This document shows, one piece after another, positions 1 through 5,187 of a stretch of 7,045 bases of DNA. Under the pieces are notes generated by a model. The model saw only the letters and a program-made list of their open reading frames with translations, was not told the DNA's origin and did no database searches. The DNA lies in assembly GCA_903874575.1 (NCBI GenBank), contig CAIQSZ010000211.1:1-7045 (forward strand). Reading direction: 5' to 3'. The stretch is from an uncultured Elusimicrobia bacterium (GTDB lineage Bacteria; Elusimicrobiota; Elusimicrobia; UBA1565; UBA9628). Each line of letters starts with the position of its first letter. Position 1 is the first letter of the stretch. The position numbers were made by a program, and so were the translations under genes.

Positions 1-162
1 CTGACGGTGCATGCGGGCCACGGCCTGGACTACCACAACGTGGCGCCGATCTCGCGCGTCCCGCACATGGCGGCTCTCAACATCGGCTTCTCGATCATCG
101 GACGCTCCGTCTTCGTCGGTCTCAAGAGCGCCGTATCCGAGATGCGGCGGCTGGTGGACTGA
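1..162 (+). CDS. pdxJ: Pyridoxine 5'-phosphate synthase, C-terminal fragment (5' end outside the window)
   Basis: PdxJ condenses 3-amino-2-oxopropyl phosphate (1-amino-acetone-3-phosphate) with 1-deoxyxylulose 5-phosphate to form pyridoxine 5'-phosphate, the ring-closing step of DXP-dependent vitamin B6 synthesis in the cytoplasm. Only the last 53 residues are present; frame 1 is open from the first base to the TGA at 160-162. The visible piece reads HAGHGLDYHN, then NIGFSIIGR and VFVGLKSAVSEM, which aligns well with the end of the TIM barrel in E. coli PdxJ. The His of GHG (bases 19-21) matches the catalytic acid/base His193. The Gly-His pair that binds substrate phosphate in E. coli is Gly-Phe here (bases 85-90). 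The stop lies 3 bases before the glmS start, so the two genes should be co-transcribed. Family assignment is firm; the odd Phe is discussed under findings. Confidence 0.93.
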   Translation: MTVHAGHGLDYHNVAPISRVPHMAALNIGFSIIGRSVFVGLKSAVSEMRRLVD

Positions 163-165
163 GCC

Positions 166-2034
166 ATGTGCGGAATCGTGGGTTACGTCGGGTCCAAACA
201 GGCCGCGCCGCTCCTCATGGAGGGCCTCAAAAGGCTGGAGTACCGGGGGTATGATTCCGCCGGCTTGGCGTCTATAGTCGACGGCGTCATCGAGCGCCGT
301 CGCGCCCCGGGCAAGCTGGCGAACCTGGAAAAAGTCCTGGCGGCCAGCCCGCTGGCGGGTTGCGTCGCGATGGGCCATACGCGCTGGGCGACGCACGGCA
401 AGCCGTCCGAGGAGAACTCCCATCCCCACACCGACGGGAGCGGCTCCGTCGCCGTGATCCACAACGGCATCATCGAGAATTATCTGGAGTTGAAGGACCG
501 CCTCGTCGCCGCGGGCGCGAAGTTCGAGTCCGAGACGGACACCGAGGTCCTCGCGCACCTCATCGCCGAGAAGCTTAAACAGCTCCAGCCCCCGGGCTCG
601 GCGCCGAAGCCGGACCTCACCGAGCCGCTCCTGTTCGAGGCCGTGCGCCGCGCGTTGGCCGACGTGAAGGGCGCGTACGCGATCGCCGTCCTGTGGTCCA
701 AGGCGCCCGGCGTGATCATCGCGGCCAAGACCGCGTCGCCGCTGATCATCGGCCTGGGCGAGGGGGAGACCTTCCTGGCCTCCGACATCCCCGCGTTCCT
801 GGCGCACACGCGCAAGGCCGTGTTTCTCGAGGACGGGGAGATGGCCGTGCTCAAGCGCGACGGGGTCTCCTTTTTCAACCTCGCGGGCAAGAAGATCGAG
901 AAGGCGCCGGTCACGATCTCCTGGGACCGCACGATGGCCGAGAAGGGCGGCTACCGCCATTTCATGCTCAAGGAGATCAACGAGCAACCGATGTCCTGCG
1001 AGGACACGATGCGCGGCCGTCTGTTGCCGTTGAAGGGCGTCCTGGAGCGCGACTGCGGCATGAACGCCGACATCCTCAAGAAGACGCGCACGATCCAGAT
1101 GATCGCCTGCGGCACCGCCTATCATGCGTGCCTCGTCGGGCAATATTGGTTCGAGACTTTGGTCGGCGTCCCCACGCGCGTCGAGACCGCCTCGGAGTTC
1201 CGCTACCGCGAGACGACGATCGGTCCCGACGATCTGGTGGTCGCCATCAGCCAGTCCGGCGAGACGGCGGACACGCTGGCCGCCGTGAAGAACGCGAAGG
1301 AGAAGGGCGCGAAGGTTCTGGCGATCTGCAACACCGTCGGTTCGGCGCTCACGCGCGCCGCGGACTGGACGCTGTATTCGCATTGCGGGCCGGAGCTGGG
1401 CGTGGCGTCCACGAAGGCCTTCATCGGCCAGCTCACCGCGCTTGCGGTGCTGGTCCTGCACGGGGCCATGGGCCGCGGCACGATGAGCGAGGCCGAGGGC
1501 CGCGCCTTCGTGGAGGAGTTGGTCAAGGTTCCCGGCGACATCCGCGGCGCCCTCAAACTGGACAAGCAGGTGCTGGCCGTCGCCCGTAAATTCGCCAAAA
1601 AGGAGCACTTCCTGTTCATCGGCCGCAACGTGAACTACCCGATCGCGCTCGAGGCCGCGCTCAAGCTCAAGGAGATATCCTACATCCACGCCGAAGGCTA
1701 CGCCGCCGGCGAGCTCAAGCACGGGCCCATCGCCCTGATCGACGCCGAGATGCCCGTCGTCGTGATCGCCACGCAGTCGCGCGTGCTCGAGAAGACGTTG
1801 TCCAGCCTGGAGGAAGTGAAGGCGCGCGGCGCGCAGTTGATCGTGGTGGCGACCGAAGGCGTCGGCGAGTTCAAGGACGTCGAGCATGTCCTGCGCCTGC
1901 CGCCGGTTTCGGAAATACTGTCCCCTCTCGTCAACATCGTCCCGCTCCAGATGCTGGCCTACCACATCGCCGATCTGCGCGGCTGCGACGTGGACCAGCC
2001 GCGCAATCTCGCCAAAAGCGTCACCGTCGAATAG
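166..2034 (+). CDS. glmS: Glutamine--fructose-6-phosphate aminotransferase (isomerizing)
   Basis: GlmS makes glucosamine 6-phosphate from fructose 6-phosphate and glutamine, the committed step toward UDP-GlcNAc for peptidoglycan and lipopolysaccharide. The 622-residue product is slightly longer than E. coli GlmS (609). The start is set by MCGIVGYVG, because Cys2 becomes the N-terminal nucleophile after Met removal. The glutaminase domain (about 2-240) has RWATHG at 73-78, HNG at 99-101 and TDTE at 124-127. The linker GGYRHFMLKEINEQP is at 261-275. SIS domain 1 (about 300-440) holds ACGTAYH (314-320), SQSGETADT (362-370) and STKAF (415-419). SIS domain 2 (about 470-605) holds KLKEISYIHAEGYAAGELKH (500-519), with likely catalytic Glu503 and His519. 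The tail DVDQPRNLAKSVTVE ends the protein, with Lys617 matching the E. coli fructose-6-phosphate-binding Lys603. A Pro-rich insert at about 141-153 lengthens the glutaminase domain. The only start-site signal is a weak GGTGG at 153-157. With 3 bases between pdxJ and glmS there is no room for a glmS ribozyme. Confidence 0.99.
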   Translation: MCGIVGYVGSKQAAPLLMEGLKRLEYRGYDSAGLASIVDGVIERRRAPGKLANLEKVLAASPLAGCVAMGHTRWATHGKPSEENSHPHTDGSGSVAVIHNGIIENYLELKDRLVAAGAKFESETDTEVLAHLIAEKLKQLQPPGSAPKPDLTEPLLFEAVRRALADVKGAYAIAVLWSKAPGVIIAAKTASPLIIGLGEGETFLASDIPAFLAHTRKAVFLEDGEMAVLKRDGVSFFNLAGKKIEKAPVTISWDRTMAEKGGYRHFMLKEINEQPMSCEDTMRGRLLPLKGVLERDCGMNADILKKTRTIQMIACGTAYHACLVGQYWFETLVGVPTRVETASEFRYRETTIGPDDLVVAISQSGETADTLAAVKNAKEKGAKVLAICNTVGSALTRAADWTLYSHCGPELGVASTKAFIGQLTALAVLVLHGAMGRGTMSEAEGRAFVEELVKVPGDIRGALKLDKQVLAVARKFAKKEHFLFIGRNVNYPIALEAALKLKEISYIHAEGYAAGELKHGPIALIDAEMPVVVIATQSRVLEKTLSSLEEVKARGAQLIVVATEGVGEFKDVEHVLRLPPVSEILSPLVNIVPLQMLAYHIADLRGCDVDQPRNLAKSVTVE

Positions 2035-2041
2035 AGGCGCC

Positions 2042-2494
2042 ATGATCAGAATCTTCCGTCGGCTGGACCCCTGCGCGAACTGGTTCAAACTGCTGGCGAA
2101 GACGCGGGGCCGCATCCTATGGCTGTTCCCGGCGGGATTGCTCGCCCTCTATCTCATTTCGATGATACCGTATCTTGATGTACTCTCGAGCTTTCGGCTC
2201 CGGAGTCCCAACGCCTCCATGCTTGCCCAGGCGCGTCGTCTCGGCCTGGATTTCGATCGCGTCGTCTCCGAGCCCGCGGCGGCCGTCGGCAAGCCCGTCG
2301 TCTGGTGCGTCTCCAGCAACAACGGAGAGCACGGCTTCGTCAACGGCAATCCGTCGCTGCCGGTCGTATGGGCCCATCCGTCCGCGCAATTGCAGACGAA
2401 TGACGGTTCACATGGTCATTGCTTGAAGGAACTGGCGGTCGTCGAAGGCTTCGACCGCGGCGCCGTGCTGCTGCGTCCCGTCGAGCGCCTGTGA
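2042..2494 (+). CDS. Unrecognised single-pass membrane protein with a small extracytoplasmic domain
   Basis: I do not recognise this 150-residue protein. Residues 1-24 are basic (RIFRR, KLLAK, RGR). A hydrophobic helix follows at about 25-45 (ILWLFPAGLLALYLISMIPY), and the remaining 105 residues are soluble. The positive-inside rule predicts that the C-terminal part faces the periplasm. That part contains GKPVVWCVSSN (83-93), NGNPSLPVVWAH (101-112), HCLKELAVVEGFDRGAVLL (126-144) and an ending RPVERL. This alternation of short hydrophobic strands and turns suggests a small beta-rich fold, possibly OB-like, but that is inference. Cys89 and Cys127 could form a disulfide. The frame is open upstream into glmS; the ATG at 2042 is chosen because it lies just after the glmS stop, with AGAGG at 2033-2037 as a close but plausible ribosome site. 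The stop overlaps the acpS start by one base (TGATG). Codons 37-50 use several A/T-ending triplets (ATT, ATA, TAT, CTT, GTA), softer than the neighbours. Confidence 0.8.
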   Translation: MIRIFRRLDPCANWFKLLAKTRGRILWLFPAGLLALYLISMIPYLDVLSSFRLRSPNASMLAQARRLGLDFDRVVSEPAAAVGKPVVWCVSSNNGEHGFVNGNPSLPVVWAHPSAQLQTNDGSHGHCLKELAVVEGFDRGAVLLRPVERL

Positions 2495-2826
2495 TGGAAG
2501 TCGGCGTCGATCTCGTGGAGATCGGGCGCGTCAAGCGGTTCGCGCGGCGCAATCCGCGCTTCCTGGCGCGCGTCTTCACCCGCGAGGAGATCGCGTACTG
2601 CAAAGCGAAGAAGGATCCGTGGCCTCACTTCGCGGTCCGCTTCGCGGCGAAGGAGGCCGTCTATAAAACCTTGGGCAAGGCCGAGATTCCGCTGACGGCA
2701 ATTTCCGTCGCCCGCGACGGGGCCGGCCGCCCGACCGTCGTCATCTCGGGCAAGCCCGCCAAGAAGATCAAACTCTCGCTCTCTCACGGCCGCGAGCACG
2801 CGGTCGCCTTCGCGGTCCGGCTGTGA
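2494..2826 (+). CDS. acpS: Holo-[acyl-carrier-protein] synthase
   Basis: AcpS transfers 4'-phosphopantetheine from coenzyme A to the serine of apo acyl carrier protein, activating it for fatty acid synthesis in the cytoplasm. The 110-residue product has the family signatures in order: GVDLVEIGRV at 4-13, FTREEIAYC at 28-36, RFAAKEAVYKTLG at 49-61, and LSLSHGREHAVAFAV at 94-108. Asp6 and Glu54 match the magnesium ligands, and Lys53 is the usual basic neighbour. It is slightly shorter than E. coli AcpS (126) but complete. The ATG at 2494 overlaps the upstream TGA (TGATG); an in-frame GTG sits directly before it at 2491, but ATG puts GVDL at the usual distance from the N-terminus. No strong ribosome site is visible, so re-initiation after the upstream gene is likely. 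The neighbours pdxJ (two genes up) and nnrD (next) are common acpS partners. Confidence 0.96.
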   Translation: MEVGVDLVEIGRVKRFARRNPRFLARVFTREEIAYCKAKKDPWPHFAVRFAAKEAVYKTLGKAEIPLTAISVARDGAGRPTVVISGKPAKKIKLSLSHGREHAVAFAVRL

Positions 2827-2833
2827 CCAAGCC

Positions 2834-3748
2834 ATGAGCCTCAGGGCCCTTTCGAAGGCGGAATTGCGCGACGGGCTGGTCGAACGTCGGCCCGAGGACC
2901 ACAAGGGCGTGTTCGGGCATGCCCTGATCGTCGGCGGGTCTCGCGGCATGGCGGGAGCCGCCGTTCTGTCGGCCCGCGCGGCTGTGCGCTCGGGCGCGGG
3001 GCTGGTCAGCGTAGCCGTTCCGATCGGCATCGCGCAGATCGTGGCCGGCGCCGTGCCTTCGGCGATGACTTTGGGCCTGCCCGAGACCGCGAGCGGGGCG
3101 CTGCGCGCCGACGGGGTCGGGGCGCTCAAGGCCTACGCGGCGGATCGTCGCGTCACGGTCTTCGCGATCGGGCCCGGGATCACGACGCATTCGGAAACGG
3201 CTCGTTTCGTCCTGCGCGCGCTCGCGGGGCTGAGCCTGCCCGCGGTCGTCGACGCGGACGCGCTGAACGTGCTGTCCGCGCGGGAGCCCGACGTCGTCGC
3301 GCGGATGCTCAAGGGAAGACCCCGGCCGTGCGTGTTCACGCCGCATCCCGGTGAGATGGCGCGCGCGCTCAAGACCGAACGTTCCGGATTCGAATCGGCG
3401 CGCGTGCGCAGCGTCGAGAGCCTGGCGCGCTATTGGGGCGGCGTCGCCTTGTTGAAAGGGCGCCGCACTTTGATCTCGACGGGGGCTCGCACCGTGGTCA
3501 ACGCCACCGGAGGGCCGGCTTTGGCCAAAGGCGGCTCGGGCGACGTCCTGACGGGGCTCATCGCCGGACTGTGGGCTCAGGCGCAGGCCTCGGGCCGGGT
3601 TTCCGGAGATCTGGCGTTCAAGAGCGCGGCGTTGGGCGCCTGGCTGCACGGCGTCGCCGGCGAGATGGCCGAGCGCGAACTCACCGTTTGGGGCGCGTCG
3701 TCCGCGGACCTCCCGGATTTCCTGCCGAAGGCGTTCAAAACGCTGTGA
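2834..3748 (+). CDS. nnrD: ADP-dependent (S)-NAD(P)H-hydrate dehydratase, stand-alone
   Basis: This enzyme repairs hydrated, inactive NADH and NADPH by ADP- or ATP-driven dehydration. The 304-residue product belongs to the YjeF C-terminal (carbohydrate-kinase-like) family. Visible blocks are HKGVFGHALIVGGSRGMAG (23-41), RSGAGLVSVAVP (52-63), AIGPGI (111-116), VVDADALN (138-145), FTPHPGEMARAL (168-179), LLKGRRTLI (206-214) and NATGGPALAKGGSGDVLTG (223-241). Asp237 of GSGD is the predicted catalytic base in the ribokinase-like fold. The partner activity, NAD(P)HX epimerase (YjeF_N, NnrE), is often fused at the N-terminus but is absent here: only about 20 residues precede the HKG motif. The ATG lies 7 bases after the acpS stop, without a clear ribosome site. 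The last 4 bases overlap the tsaE start. An nnr gene next to tsaE is also the arrangement in E. coli. Confidence 0.95.
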   Translation: MSLRALSKAELRDGLVERRPEDHKGVFGHALIVGGSRGMAGAAVLSARAAVRSGAGLVSVAVPIGIAQIVAGAVPSAMTLGLPETASGALRADGVGALKAYAADRRVTVFAIGPGITTHSETARFVLRALAGLSLPAVVDADALNVLSAREPDVVARMLKGRPRPCVFTPHPGEMARALKTERSGFESARVRSVESLARYWGGVALLKGRRTLISTGARTVVNATGGPALAKGGSGDVLTGLIAGLWAQAQASGRVSGDLAFKSAALGAWLHGVAGEMAERELTVWGASSADLPDFLPKAFKTL

Positions 3749-4167
3749 AACTGTCGCTGGCCGTGGAGGCCGAGACGATCCGTCTCGGCGAGATCATCGG
3801 GCGCTCGCTGGAGGCCGGCGACCTCGTTTTGCTGCACGGGGAGCTGGGCGCCGGCAAAACCACGCTCGTGCGCGGCTTGGCTCGCGCCGCGGGCTACCGC
3901 GGGCGCGTCTCCAGCCCGACCTTCGCGCTCGCCCACGTCTACCGCGGCTCGCGCCTGACGCTCCATCATCTCGACCTCTACCGTCTGGAAGGCGGAGACG
4001 TCGGCGAGTTGGGATTGGACGAATTACTCCACGATCCGAGAGGCGTCGTCGTCGTGGAATGGCCCCGGGCGGACGTCCGCTGGCCGTCGCGGCGCGTCGA
4101 GGTCCGTCTGACGCACGCGAAGTCGGGCCGGCGCGTCCGCGTTCGCGACCGCAGGCGGGGCCGGTGA
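3745..4167 (+). CDS. tsaE: tRNA t6A threonylcarbamoyladenosine biosynthesis ATPase TsaE
   Basis: TsaE is the small P-loop ATPase that works with TsaB and TsaD to transfer the threonylcarbamoyl group to A37 of ANN-decoding tRNAs. The 140-residue product has a Walker A motif GELGAGKTT at 32-40, SSPTFAL at 56-62, HHLDLYRL at 74-81, LGLDELL at 89-95, and VVVEWPR at 102-108; Glu105-Trp106 is the family's EW pair. Its length is normal for the family (about 140-155). The start is a GTG at 3745 inside the nnrD stop region (GTGA, 4-base overlap). It gives a short KLSLAVEAETIRLG N-terminus that aligns with other TsaE proteins; there is no closer ATG. The C-terminus is very Arg-rich (RRVRVRDRRRGR). The gene overlaps tsaB by another GTGA, so the two t6A components are probably translated together. 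tsaD is not in the window. Confidence 0.96.
   Translation: MKLSLAVEAETIRLGEIIGRSLEAGDLVLLHGELGAGKTTLVRGLARAAGYRGRVSSPTFALAHVYRGSRLTLHHLDLYRLEGGDVGELGLDELLHDPRGVVVVEWPRADVRWPSRRVEVRLTHAKSGRRVRVRDRRRGR
4153..4160 (+). promoter_or_regulatory. Possible ribosome-binding site for tsaB
   Basis: The purine-rich AGGCGGGG lies at the end of tsaE, 3 bases before the GTG at 4164; its AGG core (4153-4155) is 8 bases from the start. It is one of the few Shine-Dalgarno-like sequences in the window and supports the GTG start. Because it also encodes Arg-rich TsaE residues in GC-rich DNA, it could be chance. Confidence 0.35.
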
Positions 4168-4772
4168 AGGACCGCGTCATCCTGGCCGTCGACGCGACCG
4201 GAGATGACCTGACCGTCGCGCTGGCCGCGCGCGGGAAAAGATACCGCGCGCGCCGTTCGGCGAAGGTGCCGCATGATGAAGCGTTGTTGCCGGCGGTCGA
4301 AGGGTTGATGAAGAGAGCGAGGATTTCCTGGAAGGACTTGGACGCGGTCGCCGCCGCCGCGGGCCCCGGCCGGTTCACCGGCATCCGCATCGGCCTGTCG
4401 TTCGCGGCCGTCGTGGGCATGGAACGGGACATCCCGGCGCTGGCGTTGTCGCGCCTGGAGGCCGCGGCGGATGCGTGCGCCGCCGACGACGTCCTCGCCG
4501 CCTTGCCCGGCTGGAAGGACGAGGTCTATCATCAGCGCTTCCGCCGGGCGGGCGCGCGCCTGAAGGCCGACGGGCCCGCCGAGTGGAGCGCTGCCGCGGC
4601 CTGGCCCGCCCGGAAGGGGTCGGCCGAGTCGCGCGGTCTGGCCGTCGCGTACGGCCCGGTCGGAGCCTGCGAACTTCTCCTGACCGCCGCGCGCCGTCTC
4701 GGCGAGCGCTCCCTTCCGCCGTTCGAGCCGTTCTACCTGAAACCCGCCGGTTATGAAAAACCTCGTCGTTAG
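4164..4772 (+). CDS. tsaB: tRNA t6A biosynthesis protein TsaB (short, divergent)
   Basis: TsaB is the inactive TsaD paralogue that forms the TsaB-TsaD-TsaE complex for t6A37 synthesis on tRNA. The 202-residue product starts ILAVDATGDDLTVAL (6-20), the ASKHA first strand pair. It then has VPHDEALLPAVEGLM (35-49) and GPGRFTGIRIGLSFA (67-81), the diagnostic TsaB signature, followed by ALALSRLEAAADA (92-104). It ends FEPFYLKP (187-194), the usual TsaB tail. It is shorter than E. coli TsaB (231). The position where many TsaB proteins read DAR-x-x-EVY reads LPGWKDEVY (114-122), so the Asp-Ala-Arg is not conserved. The GTG start at 4164 overlaps the tsaE stop (GTGA). The last 20 bases overlap rimI. 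The identification rests on the GPG-FTG-RIG motif and on tsaE and rimI flanking it. Confidence 0.93.
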   Translation: MKDRVILAVDATGDDLTVALAARGKRYRARRSAKVPHDEALLPAVEGLMKRARISWKDLDAVAAAAGPGRFTGIRIGLSFAAVVGMERDIPALALSRLEAAADACAADDVLAALPGWKDEVYHQRFRRAGARLKADGPAEWSAAAAWPARKGSAESRGLAVAYGPVGACELLLTAARRLGERSLPPFEPFYLKPAGYEKPRR

Positions 4773-5187
4773 GTCCGCGCGCTCGTTCGACGCCGCCGAG
4801 GTCGCGAACATCTCTCGTCGCCCGTTCGCGGCGCGCTGGTCGCGCGAGGCTTACGCGGCGGAGGCGGAACGGGCCGATTCCATATTCCTCGTCGCCGACG
4901 ACGGGACGGCGCGCGGCTACGCCGTCGCGCGCGTGTTCGACGCCGAGGCGCGGCTGCTCGACATGGCCGTCCTCGTGGACGGGCTCGGCGTCGGGCGCGC
5001 GCTGTGGGCCGGACTGCTGTCGAGGGCGCGCGCGCGCGCGGCCGCCAAGCTTTCGCTGGAGGTTTCGTCGGCGAACGCCCGCGCGCGGTCGTTTTATGCG
5101 CGCGTGGGGGCGAAGGTTGTCGGCCGCCGGCCGAAGTTCTACAATGACGGCTCGGACGCTATTCTGATGGACCTCCCGCTCGAATGA
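4753..5187 (+). CDS. rimI: RimI-like protein N-terminal acetyltransferase (GNAT)
   Basis: RimI-type GNAT enzymes use acetyl-CoA to acetylate protein N-termini, classically ribosomal protein bS18, and are frequently encoded beside tsaB. The 144-residue product aligns along its length with E. coli RimI: RSARSFDAAEVANI near the start, FAARWSREAY (25-34) for the FPWS motif, LLDMAVL (68-74) for strand beta4, GLGVGRALW (77-85) for the acetyl-CoA loop, LSLEVSSANARARSFYARVG (100-119), and GRRPKFYNDGSDAILMDLPL (124-143). Glu103 and Tyr130 match the proposed catalytic Glu103 and Tyr115 of E. coli RimI. The acetyl-CoA loop is unusual: it seems two residues shorter than in E. coli, with Asp76 where Gln/Arg is expected. 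The start is the ATG inside tsaB (20-base overlap); it gives a normal N-terminus and the only nearby start. No Shine-Dalgarno is visible. The true target could differ from bS18. Confidence 0.88.
   Translation: MKNLVVRSARSFDAAEVANISRRPFAARWSREAYAAEAERADSIFLVADDGTARGYAVARVFDAEARLLDMAVLVDGLGVGRALWAGLLSRARARAAAKLSLEVSSANARARSFYARVGAKVVGRRPKFYNDGSDAILMDLPLE
5026..5040. repeat. 15-base perfect alternating GC tract inside rimI
   Basis: Bases 5026-5040 are an uninterrupted alternation of G and C, in frame with rimI and encoding alternating Ala and Arg in helix alpha3 (residues 92-96). Such tracts can adopt Z-DNA and are prone to two-base slippage, which would shift the rimI frame. In DNA this GC-rich it can arise from Ala/Arg codon choice alone. 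Confidence 0.6.

Noticed and set aside
1..166. glmS ribozyme or riboswitch upstream of glmS
   Set aside because: Only 3 non-coding bases lie between the pdxJ stop and the glmS ATG, and the preceding sequence is conserved PdxJ coding sequence.
11..277. 88-codon + strand frame across the pdxJ-glmS junction
   Set aside because: It overlaps both the PdxJ and GlmS frames, which have clear family motifs, and its Ser/Arg/Trp-rich translation looks like a frame shadow.
693..1589. 298-codon + strand frame inside glmS
   Set aside because: It overlaps the conserved GlmS frame and its translation is dominated by Arg, Gly and Asp, as expected of an out-of-frame reading of GC-rich DNA.
2188..2200. Small hairpin (GAGC, 5-base loop, GCTC) as a possible terminator or regulatory stem
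   Set aside because: The stem is only 4 base pairs, there is no T-run, and it lies inside the coding sequence of the membrane protein.
2768..3649. 293-codon open frame on the - strand opposite nnrD
   Set aside because: The opposite strand encodes an intact, motif-complete NnrD; the antisense translation is Arg/Gly/Gln-rich with no recognisable domain.
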